This document shows positions 1-7,122 of a stretch of DNA of 64,000 nucleotides, piece by piece. The DNA is from Colwellia marinimaniae. GTDB taxonomy: Bacteria > Pseudomonadota > Gammaproteobacteria > Enterobacterales > Alteromonadaceae. Numbering within the stretch: the first letter of the stretch is position 1; each line of letters opens with the position of its first letter. The position numbers and the translations under genes are program-made. The stretch spans positions 1 to 64,000 of the forward strand of contig NZ_BDQM01000012.1 of NCBI RefSeq assembly GCF_002207865.1. The letters run 5' to 3'. The notes beneath the pieces were generated by a model. It did no database searches. It worked only from the letters and a program-made list of their open reading frames with translations, and was not told the origin of the DNA.

Positions 1-1
1 T

Positions 2-559
2 AAAATACGTAAACATTTACCGTGTTTTCTTGAAGATGCAGAGAATGAATTGACGACGTCTAGTCGATTCATTTTAAGGAATTTACTTGATCAGCTTTTG
101 TTATTAGATAGTCAGGTTGAAGAGGCAACGAATAGATTAGTTGCTAGAGCTAAGGAAGTGCCTGTTTGCACACGATTGATTGCGTTGCCAGGAGTTGCTT
201 GGATAATAGCCAGTGCACTTTACGCAAGATTGGGTGATGGCTCAGCTTATAAATGTGGGCGTGATGCCAGCGCAAGTGTTGGTGTGGTTCCTGCACATTC
301 AGGAACGGGTGGAAATAATAAGTTGTTAGGGATAACAAAAAGAGGTGATAGGTGTTTACGTTCATTACTTATTCATGGCGCACGTTCAGTTGTTAGTCGG
401 ATTAAAGACAAGCAAGATGGATTGAGTTGCTGGATAAGAAAGCAACTATTGAAGAATCATTTAAACAAAACAGCGGTTGCTTACGCCAATAAGCTGGTTA
501 GAATGGCATGGGCTATTTTGAGCAGTGGTGAAGTTTATCGAGAGCCCGTAGCTGTGTAG
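2..559 (+). CDS. IS110/IS1111-family transposase, C-terminal part (cut by window edge)
   Basis: The reading frame is open from base 2, so this is the last ~185 residues of a longer protein and not a gene starting at the TTG at 50. The visible part carries the C-terminal Transposase_20 (IS116/IS110/IS902) domain: LPGVAWIIASALYARLGDG, then GRDASASVGVVPAHSGTGG with the conserved serine-rich segment, then GITKRGDRCLRSLLIHGAR. Known family members are DEDD transposases that integrate without terminal inverted repeats, guided by an RNA from a noncoding end. The N-terminal RuvC-like DEDD domain lies outside the window. The 266-bp noncoding right end and the downstream half attC suggest the IS1111 branch that targets integron attC sites (inference). 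Confidence 0.9.
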   Translation, partial: KIRKHLPCFLEDAENELTTSSRFILRNLLDQLLLLDSQVEEATNRLVARAKEVPVCTRLIALPGVAWIIASALYARLGDGSAYKCGRDASASVGVVPAHSGTGGNNKLLGITKRGDRCLRSLLIHGARSVVSRIKDKQDGLSCWIRKQLLKNHLNKTAVAYANKLVRMAWAILSSGEVYREPVAV

Positions 560-825
560 CTTAAGATAAATGATAAAAAGTAACTAATGTAAGCCGAGTA
601 AAAGCAATCGTAAAGTAATAATGTAAAGTGTATCAACGCACGCGAGGCCAAACCTGTGAGGAACGACGGTACTTAAATACCTTTATTTCGTTAAGGAGCT
701 TTGTAAGTGGATTAAGCCATTAAGGTTCGGGGTAGCTCCCCATTAGAAACCGAATATACGTGAACTTGCAAATTACACAAAAAATTATTATAAAGCGTGT
801 TGCTATACACGAGGAGTCCATATAC
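560..825 (+). ncRNA. Noncoding right end of the IS110/IS1111 element, candidate bridge RNA (seekRNA) locus
   Basis: There is no ORF between the transposase stop and the half attC that begins at 826. In IS1111-type elements the guide RNA is known to lie between the transposase stop and the right end. Two foldable units are visible: an ACTTA...TAAGT stem enclosing a CCTT/AAGG hairpin (about 671-710), and a TTCGG...CCGAA stem enclosing a GGGG/CCCC hairpin (about 726-755). Positions 657-665 (TGAGGAACG) are the exact reverse complement of 825-833 at the insertion junction. Positions 754-761 (ATATACGT) repeat the right terminus at 820-827. RNA boundaries and strand are inferred. Confidence 0.5.
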
Positions 826-878
826 GTTCCTCAAACATTTTAGCCAACTGTAATTTTCCGCTTATTGCGGCGTTGAGG
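826..878 (+). repeat. attC right half, left half displaced by the IS110/IS1111 element
   Basis: The segment matches the right arm of intact attC sites downstream: a GTTCCTCAAACATTTT loop, the AGCCAAC arm, then TTTTCCGCTTATTGCGGCGTTGAGGC. The paired left arm (ACGGAAAATTTACAGTTGGCT in other copies) is missing because IS sequence abuts at about 825. This places the insertion in the central loop region of the site. Confidence 0.75.
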
Positions 879-891
879 CTTTTCCTAAAAC

Positions 892-920
892 TTGCATATT
901 CTTTACGTTATAACTACAAT
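892..920 (+). promoter_or_regulatory. Sigma-70-type promoter for brnTA
   Basis: TTGCAT (892-897), a 17-nt spacer and TACAAT (915-920) lie just downstream of the attC. The brnT ATG starts at 927, only 6 nt after the -10 box. A transcript from this promoter would therefore have almost no 5' leader. Toxin-antitoxin cassettes usually carry their own promoter, and BrnA is known to autoregulate such promoters. Confidence 0.6.
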
Positions 921-926
921 GTAATT

Positions 927-1223
927 ATGACAACATATAAGTTTGAATGGGATCAGAATAAAGCCGACTCCAACAAAATAAAGCACGGTGTTTCTTTTGA
1001 TGAGGCAAAAAGTGTGTTTTATGATGACCGTGGTCGCTTAATTCCAGATCCAGATAGTTCCATCCACGAAGAACGTTTCATTTTACTTGGACAAAGCTCT
1101 GAATTTAAAACTCTAATAGTGTGCCATTGCTATCGAGATAAAAATGAAAGTATTCGTATCATTTCTGCGCGCAAAGCCGATAAAGGTGAGCGTAAACAAT
1201 ATGAGGATTTTCATTATGCGTGA
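927..1223 (+). CDS. brnT: BrnT family toxin (integron cassette)
   Basis: 98 residues. The fold signature of BrnT (DUF497) is clear: FEWDQNKADSNKIKHGVSFDEAKSVFYD, then ERFILLGQSSEFKTLIVCHCYRD, and a C-terminal IRIISARKADKGERKQYED that carries the catalytic Arg/Lys residues. BrnT is known as a ribonuclease toxin of the RelE-like fold that arrests translation. The ATG at 927 was chosen over an in-frame upstream start at 873 because it gives the normal family length and lies directly below a good promoter. The gene overlaps brnA by 8 nt, so toxin precedes antitoxin as is usual for this family. The pair sits as a cassette right after an attC, where toxin-antitoxin modules are thought to stabilise arrays. 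Confidence 0.88.
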   Translation: MTTYKFEWDQNKADSNKIKHGVSFDEAKSVFYDDRGRLIPDPDSSIHEERFILLGQSSEFKTLIVCHCYRDKNESIRIISARKADKGERKQYEDFHYA

Positions 1224-1425
1224 ACAATATGACTTTTCAAAATCTATTCCTAATCCTTACGCTAAAAAGCTTAAGAAACAAATAACTATTCGCCTAGACG
1301 AAGATGTAATTGATTACTTTAAAGTACTTTCAGATAAAAATGGTATACCGTATCAAAACCTGATCAATTTGTACTTAAAGGACTGCGCAACTGAACACAA
1401 AGAGTTGCAACTTAATTGGCAATAA
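1216..1425 (+). CDS. brnA: BrnA family antitoxin (integron cassette)
   Basis: 69 residues starting at the ATG inside the end of brnT. The core KKLKKQITIRLDEDVIDYFKVLSDKNGIPYQNLINLYLKDCA is a ribbon-helix-helix DNA-binding domain (BrnA, PF14384-like). The N-terminal stretch MREQYDFSKSIPNPYAK resembles the segment that wraps BrnT. Its expected role is to neutralise BrnT and repress the shared promoter at 892-920. An alternative upstream start at 1144 in the same frame would lie wholly inside brnT and is not supported. Confidence 0.87.
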   Translation: MREQYDFSKSIPNPYAKKLKKQITIRLDEDVIDYFKVLSDKNGIPYQNLINLYLKDCATEHKELQLNWQ

Positions 1426-1427
1426 AA

Positions 1428-1519
1428 GGCTAACAAATAAGAATAGGTGTCGCGCAGCCGACACCTTATTCGGGTGTTGGACAAGCCCGGAGTCTGCTTT
1501 ATAGTGTAAATAGTGAGTT
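1428..1519 (+). repeat. Short attC-like site plus 30-bp tail, copy 1
   Basis: After brnA comes GCTAACAAATAAGAATAGG, then TGTCG-CGCAG-CGACA, then CCTTATTCGGGTGTTGGAC. The arms AATAGGTGTCG and CGACACCTTATT pair around a CGCAG loop with one extra base. GCTAACA and GTTGGAC sit where R'' and R' boxes belong. The same module, including a further ~30 bp of tail (AAGCCxGG...TTTATAGxGTAAATAG), recurs at 9607-9696. This resembles short attC sites rather than the long VCR-like type of the rest of the array. Confidence 0.55.
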
Positions 1520-1721
1520 GCTATGTGAAGAGATTGTTATCAATTACCTGATCGCAAGACGTACGAAGTTAAGTCGAAAAAGCGTATACTTTTTCGCCGA
1601 GTCATTCTTTAGTGTTTCATTGGTTGTTTTTCTCCTTATTCCTCATTACTTACCGTTGCCATTATCCTTATTATGTTTGCCTTTCGGCTAGGGCGTTCGT
1701 GTGACCTCAATGCAGTGCATT
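1520..1721. other. Spacer between short attC-like site and decayed recombinase
   Basis: About 200 bp with no supported gene on either strand. It is probably the remnant of whatever once followed the recombinase pseudogene on the minus strand. I see no convincing transposase fragment in it. Confidence 0.4.
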
Positions 1722-2186
1722 TCATGTTGGCAGCACGGGCAAAGGCACTAGCCGGTCTTTTCCGCCTTTACCATCTCGAATATGCACCTGCATATGTAAG
1801 CCATCAATATCATGAACGGTTAAATTAAGTCCTTCACTTAATCGTAATCCCATAGAATACAGCGTCATAAAAAACACTTGATAACGTAGCTGCTTGACGA
1901 TAGCAAGCCACTGCCATTGTTTATTGAGGGTCTAACGATAAAATAATTGTAAAGCGTTACGGTCAATTTTTACGGTACTCCATGAATGTGCTTGGATAAG
2001 ACTATTGAAATATTGTTTTAGCTCATCAATACCAAGGTCGTCCGGTGATTTATCAAAGAATGCCGTAATACGGCGTACTGCGCGTGAATAACCGTCAATG
2101 GTTGAAGGGCGTTTACCTTGTAAAGACAAGTTGATAAGATGTTGTTCATAAAGATAATTGTAGCGTTGTGCTTGTGATGTATTCAT
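1722..2186 (-). pseudogene. Decayed tyrosine recombinase (phage-integrase type)
   Basis: On the minus strand a good start (ATG at 2186, preceded by GGAG) opens a SAM-like N-terminal core-binding domain (LQGKRPSTIDGYSRAVRRIT ... WSTVKIDRNALQLFYR). A TAG stop follows at 1932-1934. The same frame then continues with WQWLAIVKQLRYQVFFMTLYSMGLRLSEGLNL, holding the first catalytic Arg, and IRDGKGGKDRLVPLP, holding the beta-hairpin Lys. It ends at 1722, before the HxxR, His and Tyr motifs. About 25 residues usually found between the two domains are also missing. It resembles the integrases that accompany IS91-like elements more than an integron IntI, which has an extra insertion not seen here. It is inactive. 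Confidence 0.75.
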
Positions 2187-2277
2187 GGGTATACTCCAAT
2201 AACGCATCATCGAAGTGACAATGTTGTTATTGAGTATGAAAGGTTGTTTTAACGTTACTCTGTCGCAAAGCGACTTC

Positions 2278-2379
2278 GTTCAACAAGGCATTTAAACGGA
2301 AAATTTACAGTTGGCTCGGTTCCGCTTCGCTACACATTTTAGTCAACCATTACTTAGCCGCTTATTGCGGCGGTTAGCA
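2278..2379 (+). repeat. attC site (VCR-like)
   Basis: R''-like GTTCAAC (2278-2284), left arm TTTAAACGGAAAATTTACAG then TTGGCT, variable loop, right arm AGTCAAC...TTAGCCGCTTATTGCGGC, and R'-like GTTAGCA (2373-2379). The length of 102 bp and the imperfect palindrome with a few unpaired bases fit chromosomal-integron attC sites. Confidence 0.75.
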
Positions 2380-2396
2380 CTCAATGAGAATCTAGC

Positions 2397-2726
2397 ATGT
2401 CATCTATACCTGAAAAAGATTGGAAACTATTTCGAAAGCTTCAAAATGATTTAACTGCAAAAGCTTGTGAACTAATATTTGTTAAAGTTGATGAGCTAGC
2501 TAAAAATAGAGCTGGTTCAGAGCATACGTCTTACTTAGAGCTATATGGATTAATTCAAGATGAAGATGTAAAAATTGCTGAGATGTTCAACAACCCAACT
2601 CGCAATAACGTATTATTGAAATTGGTTGCCTTAAAAAGTTATGGTGTTTTTACTGATGATCAATTTCAAATGTTCAGTCAAGAAACACAAGATAGGGTTG
2701 ATAGTATGCTCGAGTTGAGATGCTAA
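2397..2726 (+). CDS. Conserved cassette protein of unknown function, 109 aa
   Basis: The gene starts 18 bp after the R' box of the preceding attC and ends at a TGCTAACAAG sequence that looks like the start of the next R'' box. This is the compact arrangement of a one-gene cassette. The protein is soluble and largely helical by eye (EKDWKLFRKLQNDLTAKACE; DSMLELRC at the end). It has no signal peptide, membrane segment or motif I recognise. I recall similar proteins only as hypothetical genes on mobile DNA, so no function is assigned. Confidence 0.7.
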   Translation: MSSIPEKDWKLFRKLQNDLTAKACELIFVKVDELAKNRAGSEHTSYLELYGLIQDEDVKIAEMFNNPTRNNVLLKLVALKSYGVFTDDQFQMFSQETQDRVDSMLELRC

Positions 2727-2800
2727 CAAGCAATAATTCATTGTTCCTTTTACTATTTCTACTTTGTTTGTTTTTTAACCTTGTACCACGATCTTGTCAA

Positions 2801-3094
2801 AGTAAGTTCATTCCCATTGATTTCTCTGCCCAAATTATTCCCGGCACCTTCGAACACGCACTTGCGCATATTTTCGATAATCAACTCGATTTATCAGGGC
2901 TCCCTTTCTGTCAGGCTAGTTGTCGACGACAATACAGTAAACGATTAGGTGCAATAGAGCCTGTTTTTGGCAATATCACCGTGAATAAAGGCATGAATAA
3001 ATTCACCTTGCGCGGACAAGAGAAAGTGAATACGCAATGGCAAATGTACTGCTTAGTACATAATATTGAAAAGCTAAGAAATAGCCTGCATTAA
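2801..3094 (+). pseudogene. IS1182-type transposase remnant with internal deletion
   Basis: The frame joins an N-terminal transposase piece (SKFIPIDFSAQIIPGTFEHA ... DNQLDLSG) directly to the extreme C-terminus (RLGAIEPVFGNITVNKGMNK, then FTLRGQEKVNTQWQMYCLVH, then NIEKLRN). Full IS1182 transposases are about 450-500 residues, so most of the DDE domain is deleted. The junction lies around residues LPFCQASCRRQYS. The left IS end and the left half of the expected attC are also gone, while the right IS end is kept near 3270-3292. Confidence 0.75.
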
Positions 3095-3316
3095 GGCGAA
3101 CCCCGCCCGTATATATCCTCGAAAACAGCCGTAAAAGACAAAAGCCAGTAAAACTCCCGCCAGTATTTAAAGCCCATTGATGAAAAAATAAAAATCGCCA
3201 AAAACGTAAACGTTTTTGATTGTTAAAAGAAAATAATCCAGTTAGAGTATTTCGATTATACATAAAGTTAAAAAACGAGTTATTCTACAGGCTCGTTAGA
3301 GGCCTAAGAGATATTT
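3095..3316. mobile_element. Right end of the IS1182-type remnant and cassette junction
   Basis: The noncoding stretch ends in ACGAGTTATTCTACAGGCTC (about 3273-3292), followed by GTTAGAGGC, which resembles an attC R' box. The same AGTTATTCTACAG terminus bounds a 140-bp element at 7123-7262, supporting its reading as an IS terminal repeat. No gene is seen here. Confidence 0.55.
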
Positions 3317-3871
3317 GTGTTGAAATCTATTCCTGAGTTAAAAACTGAAAATATGATTATTTCTGTTTTAAATCCTATCGACTTTGAGTTGTTAGTAAAA
3401 TATGAAAATGAAAATCGCATTTATTTATCTCAATGGGAGCCTACAAGATCACCAACGTATTTTAGTTTGGAATACACTCATAAACGCGTAGAAAGCAACT
3501 TTAAAAAATTTAAATCTGGCTCTTCTATTTCTCTTGTCGGTTTTGACAAAGAACAATCAAAAATAATTTGTCTGTGTACCTTTTCAAACATTGTTCATGG
3601 CCCCTTTCAAGCGTGTAGTCTGGGATATTCAATCAGCGAAAAAGAACAAGGTAAAGGTCTAATGTTTGAAATGCTTCAAACATCAATTCAATACGTCTTT
3701 GATGAATATCAATTACACAGAATTATGGCTAACTTTATTCCATCAAATATACGGTCAAAGAAACTATTAAATAGATTGGGCTTTCAAAAAGAAGGATTTG
3801 CTAAGTCTTATTTAAAAATAGCTGGCTCATGGCAAGATCATGTTTTAACATCCAAATTAAATCCGAGTTAG
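3317..3871 (+). CDS. GNAT acetyltransferase, RimJ/RimL-like (integron cassette)
   Basis: 184 residues starting at GTG 3317. The order of elements is that of RimJ-type GNAT enzymes: an N-terminal ENMIISVLNPIDFELLVKYE strand-helix, a hydrophobic strand LGYSISEKEQGKGLMFEMLQ with the acetyl-CoA-binding Q-G-K-G loop, then HRIMANFIPSNIRSKKLLNR and LGFQKEGFAKSYLKIAGSW. Known relatives acetylate protein N-termini or small molecules; the substrate here cannot be told. It lies between an R'-like box at about 3296 and the IS21-split attC that starts near 3875, so it is a cassette gene. Confidence 0.85.
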   Translation: MLKSIPELKTENMIISVLNPIDFELLVKYENENRIYLSQWEPTRSPTYFSLEYTHKRVESNFKKFKSGSSISLVGFDKEQSKIICLCTFSNIVHGPFQACSLGYSISEKEQGKGLMFEMLQTSIQYVFDEYQLHRIMANFIPSNIRSKKLLNRLGFQKEGFAKSYLKIAGSWQDHVLTSKLNPS

Positions 3872-3875
3872 ACGG

Positions 3876-3943
3876 CATATAAGCAAATTAATTAGGACCA
3901 AAACAGTTGGTTTTTGCTCATTCGTCGCTTATTTTAGCCAACC
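3876..3943 (+). repeat. attC left portion, split by the IS21 element
   Basis: GCATATAAGC (R''-like), AATTAATTAGGACCAAAACA, GTTGG, loop, then TTTTAGCCAAC. The remainder, ATTACTTAGCCGCTTAATTG then TGGCGCTATGTGC, lies at 6529-6561 beyond the IS21 copy. GCATA...AGC on the left pairs with GCTATGTGC on the right. Removing 3944-6528 rebuilds a normal ~100-bp attC. Confidence 0.75.
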
Positions 3944-4149
3944 TGCATGCTTCGGCCTGAACCGATCACCCGTTTCGGTATTATCCGATCATTGATTTCG
4001 GGATTAACCGATCACTCCTTTCGCTTTGAACCGATCGTTTTGGAACTATTTCCGAAATAGGTGATCGGTTGTCCGAAACGCCTCTCTTTTTCGTTTTTCA
4101 TCAACAAGTTACTCTCTATAAATCACAACAAATGATTTTGGGGAATAAC

Positions 4150-5685
4150 ATGCGAAAAAAGAGAACACCAATGAGCAAAATAAATGACGTCTTACGTTTA
4201 AAATTTGAAGCGAAGCTATCTCATCGGGACATTGCCTTATGCCTCAAAATTGGCCCTGCCACTGTTTCTGAAATTCTCACGCGCTTTAAAAATGCAAAGT
4301 TAAGCTGGCCATTACCTGACGATCTTAGCGAGGCAGTACTTGAACAACGCTTATTCCCAGGTAAAGGCTCTTCAGCAACGAAAGAAGTGCCTGATTTTGC
4401 CTTGATGCATAAAGAGCTGAAGCGCAAAGGCATGACTAAAATTCTTTTGTGGCAAGAGTATCAAGCAAAGTACCTAGAAAAGGCTTATGCCTACACTCAG
4501 TTTTGTGAGTACTATTTACGCTGGAAGAAAAAGCTTAAACGCAGCATGCGCCAACATCATATCGCAGGTGATAAACTCTTCATTGATTACTGTGGTCCAA
4601 CCGTACCAATCGTTAACCCTGATACCGGAGAGTGTCGCAATGCGCAGATATTTGTCGCGACTTTAGGCGCATCGAACTACACCTTTATTGAAGCCAGTGC
4701 CAGTCAAAAACAAGAAGATTGGTTAATGGCACATGTCAGTGCGTTTGAATTTTTTGGTGGTGTGCCAAATTTGCTAGTGCCTGATAACTTGCGCAGTGCG
4801 GTGACTAAAGCGGATAGATATGAGCCAACTCTTAATGAGAATTATCTCAAGTTAGCGCGTCATTACAACACGGCAATAATGCCAGCAAGACCCTATAAAC
4901 CCAAAGATAAAGCAAAAGCTGAGAATGCCGTCCTTATCGTTGAACGATGGATATTAATGCGCATACGCCATCAAGTGTTCCACACCTTGGCGAGCTTGAA
5001 TCACGAACTGAAATATCTACTCAAAGACTTAAATCAACGTAAATTTAGGCAGTTGCCGGGCAACCGTGAAAGCTTATTTGAGCAACTTGACCGTCCAGCA
5101 TTAAAGCCACTTCCTCAATATCCCTATGAATATGTTGACCACCATCACGCCAAAGTCGGCATTGATTATCATGTACTTTATAAAAAGCATGCTTACTCGG
5201 TACCGCATATTTATAGCGGTGAGCGTGTTGATACGCAAGCAACCGTTCGCATGATAAGAATTTACTTCAAAGGACAATGTATTGCCCAACACCCAAGAAG
5301 CCATAAAGAAGGTGGGTTCACGACCATAGCAGAGCATATGCCGCTATCACATCAAAAACAGCAGTGGTCACCACAGCATTTGCTTAGTTGGGGTAAAAGC
5401 ATAGGGTGTGGCACCCGTAGTGTTGTTGAGCACCAACTTAATAGCAAAACGCATCCAGAGCAAGCCTACCGAGCCTGTTTAGGTTTACTCAGCTTAGCGA
5501 GGAAATATACAGAGGCTCGTTTAGAGCAGGCTTGCCAAAGCGCATTGCTGTTAGAAAGGCCAGACCGATTTACCGTAAAAAACCTCCTTGAAAACAAGCG
5601 AGAAAATGTTGCTCTTGAGCAAAATAAAGAGCCAAACGAGCCGATAAACCACAAAAACATCCGTGGTTCAAAATACTACAACTAA
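4150..5685 (+). CDS. istA: IS21-family transposase IstA
   Basis: 511 residues from the ATG at 4150, which is preceded by GGGGAA; an upstream TTG in frame at 4069 lies inside the terminal binding sites and was rejected. An N-terminal helix-turn-helix (SKINDVLRLKFEAKLSHRDI) is followed by a DDE integrase core with likely catalytic Asp146 (FIDYCGPTVP), Asp212 (VPDNLRSAV) and Glu258 (KAKAENAVLI). A C-terminal Mu-transposase-like beta barrel follows. IstA cuts and joins the element's ends, with IstB as its ATPase partner. The gene is intact, so the element may still move. Confidence 0.93.
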   Translation: MRKKRTPMSKINDVLRLKFEAKLSHRDIALCLKIGPATVSEILTRFKNAKLSWPLPDDLSEAVLEQRLFPGKGSSATKEVPDFALMHKELKRKGMTKILLWQEYQAKYLEKAYAYTQFCEYYLRWKKKLKRSMRQHHIAGDKLFIDYCGPTVPIVNPDTGECRNAQIFVATLGASNYTFIEASASQKQEDWLMAHVSAFEFFGGVPNLLVPDNLRSAVTKADRYEPTLNENYLKLARHYNTAIMPARPYKPKDKAKAENAVLIVERWILMRIRHQVFHTLASLNHELKYLLKDLNQRKFRQLPGNRESLFEQLDRPALKPLPQYPYEYVDHHHAKVGIDYHVLYKKHAYSVPHIYSGERVDTQATVRMIRIYFKGQCIAQHPRSHKEGGFTTIAEHMPLSHQKQQWSPQHLLSWGKSIGCGTRSVVEHQLNSKTHPEQAYRACLGLLSLARKYTEARLEQACQSALLLERPDRFTVKNLLENKRENVALEQNKEPNEPINHKNIRGSKYYN

Positions 5686-5694
5686 GGAAATAAC

Positions 5695-6438
5695 ATGAAT
5701 GATATTGTCATCGAACAACTACGTAGTTTACGACTTAGCCCATTCGCTAATGCGCTTGAATTACAACGTCAACAACCGACTACGTTTAATGAATTAGGGT
5801 TTGAAGAAAGACTGACTCTGCTACTGGATCATGAACTCATTGAACGTGAAAATGCGCGAGTAAAGCGTTTACGAAAGCAAGCAAAATTTCGCCTTGATGC
5901 ACCACCAGAAAAGCTTAACTACAGCATTGAACGAGGCTTGATAAAGAGTGAGATTGCGCCACTCATTGGTGGGAACTACCTGCAATTAAAGCAAAATATA
6001 CTTATCACTGGTAAAACAGGCTGTGGCAAAACCTATTTAGCTTGTGCGCTTGGCGAGCAAGGATGTCGCCAACAATACCGAGTGAGATATTATCGCTTAG
6101 GGCGGCTACTTGATGCACTCATCGCGGCACGAGTTGACGGTAGTTACACGCTGTTGATGAATCAATTAAGTAAGGTTGAACTGTTGATCTTAGATGACTG
6201 GGGGCTAGAAAAAATGACCGCTCGACAGGCCAGCGAATTGCTTGAGGTTATTGAAGACCGTTATCAAGTTAACAGCACTATTATTGCTAGCCAAGTGCCC
6301 GTTAAAGAGTGGCATCAATTGATAAGCAATCCCACAATTGCCGATGCGCTACTTGATAGGTTGATCCATAATAGCTACAAAATTGATCTTAATGGAGACT
6401 CACAAAGAAAAAACAATTTGACTCTATCCGATCACTAG
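5695..6438 (+). CDS. istB: IS21-family helper ATPase IstB
   Basis: 247 residues starting 9 bp after istA. AAA+ signatures are Walker A GKTGCGKT (residues 106-113) and Walker B LLILDDWG (163-170), preceded by the IstB N-terminal helical domain. IstB is known to select and remodel target DNA and to stimulate IstA. Length and motifs are normal, with no frameshift. Confidence 0.94.
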   Translation: MNDIVIEQLRSLRLSPFANALELQRQQPTTFNELGFEERLTLLLDHELIERENARVKRLRKQAKFRLDAPPEKLNYSIERGLIKSEIAPLIGGNYLQLKQNILITGKTGCGKTYLACALGEQGCRQQYRVRYYRLGRLLDALIAARVDGSYTLLMNQLSKVELLILDDWGLEKMTARQASELLEVIEDRYQVNSTIIASQVPVKEWHQLISNPTIADALLDRLIHNSYKIDLNGDSQRKNNLTLSDH

Positions 6439-6528
6439 GTATAAATATTAACGATGAAAAAGAGAGTGAAAAAAAGTGATCGGTTCAAACCGAATTAACT
6501 GATCGGTCCGACCGAAATACGCACAACC

Positions 6529-6561
6529 ATTACTTAGCCGCTTAATTGTGGCGCTATGTGC
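6529..6561 (+). repeat. attC right portion, split by the IS21 element
   Basis: ATTACTTAGCCGCTTAATTG followed by TGGCGCTATGTGC is the right arm and R' end of the attC whose left part is at 3876-3943. It closely matches the right arm of the attC at 2278-2379. Confidence 0.72.
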
Positions 6562-6577
6562 TAGAAAGAGGTGGAAT

Positions 6578-7087
6578 ATGAAAGTACATTCAAGACTGTT
6601 AAATGAAACAGATTTTAAACAAATGAGGAAGATTCTACTCAGAGATGGTCCAAACGAGTGGAATTACATTACAGATGAAAGTATTGATAAACAGTTTCAG
6701 CTAATACGTGATGGAAAGGCGCTTGCTGTTTTGGCTGAGGAAAATGAAATTGCTGGGTTCGCCATTTTGATTTTTAAGGATGCATGTCCCTCAATGCTAG
6801 GTAAATACTCAGATTTATCCACTATCGCATACATTAATGATGTGGTAGTTAGTATGAGTCATAGTGGAAAAGGAATTGGCAGCTCGCTTTTACAAAAGGC
6901 AATCGTATTGGCTCAAAATGAGCAATGCGAAAAGGTATATATTGAACGACACGAAGAAAACCTAGCATCCGCAGGAATGATGCGAAAAGCTTCCTTTAAA
7001 GTTATTGATACCTTTCATGATCCAAAAAAGAGAACTACAGGGTCAAGAAATACATCGGTGCTAGTCAAAAGCACTCAAACATTTTAG
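6578..7087 (+). CDS. GNAT family N-acetyltransferase (integron cassette)
   Basis: 169 residues. The ATG at 6578 is preceded by AGAGGTGG and was preferred to an upstream in-frame start at 6548. The GNAT core is visible: GKALAVLAEENEIAGFAILI, the strand AYINDVVVSMSHSGKGIGSS with the acetyl-CoA-binding G-K-G-I-G-S loop, then EKVYIERHEENLASAGMMRK. The substrate is unknown. The last codons (HSNILA-like frame ...KSTQTF) run into the right half of an attC, so the stop TAG lies within the CATTTTAGC motif of that site. This suggests the gene's 3' end was fused to a broken attC. Confidence 0.82.
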   Translation: MKVHSRLLNETDFKQMRKILLRDGPNEWNYITDESIDKQFQLIRDGKALAVLAEENEIAGFAILIFKDACPSMLGKYSDLSTIAYINDVVVSMSHSGKGIGSSLLQKAIVLAQNEQCEKVYIERHEENLASAGMMRKASFKVIDTFHDPKKRTTGSRNTSVLVKSTQTF

Positions 7088-7122
7088 CAAACTGTAATTT
7101 TCCGCTTAAAACGGCGTTGAGG
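7066..7122 (+). repeat. attC right half overlapping the GNAT stop codon
   Basis: CTCAAACATTTTAGCAAACT, then GTAATTTTCCGCTTAAAACG, then GCGTTGAGG is nearly identical to the half attC at 826-878. No left arm (TTTACAGTTGGCT) precedes it; coding sequence of the GNAT gene abuts directly. Confidence 0.65.

Larger units (their letters stand above)
3944..6523 (+). mobile_element. Complete IS21-family insertion sequence
   Basis: The element is 2580 bp, bounded by related ends: TGCATGCTTCGGCC at the left, and TGCGTATTTCGGTC reading inward from the right. It has the 5'-TG...CA-3' tips of IS21. A 5-bp target duplication CAACC flanks it (3939-3943 and 6524-6528). Repeated CCGATCAC/CCGATCAT boxes at the left end (3961-4070) and GATCGGT boxes at the right end are the expected multiple transposase-binding sites. 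It carries intact istA and istB and is inserted inside an attC. Confidence 0.92.

Noticed and set aside
1144..1215. Longer brnA start
   Set aside because: It would lie entirely inside brnT; the ATG at 1216 gives the typical 8-nt overlap and length.
1722..2186. Integron integrase IntI remnant
   Set aside because: The surviving sequence resembles recombinases of mobile elements; I see no IntI-specific features and the catalytic end is missing.
2720..2800. Membrane-like N-terminus (SLFLLLFLLCLFFNLV) joined to the IS1182-type remnant
   Set aside because: Hydrophobic translation of an AT-rich junction; transposase similarity begins only at about 2801, and the ATG has no support.
4069..4149. Upstream TTG start for istA
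   Set aside because: The extension would translate the IS terminal binding repeats; the ATG at 4150 has a good ribosome-binding site and gives the usual IstA length.
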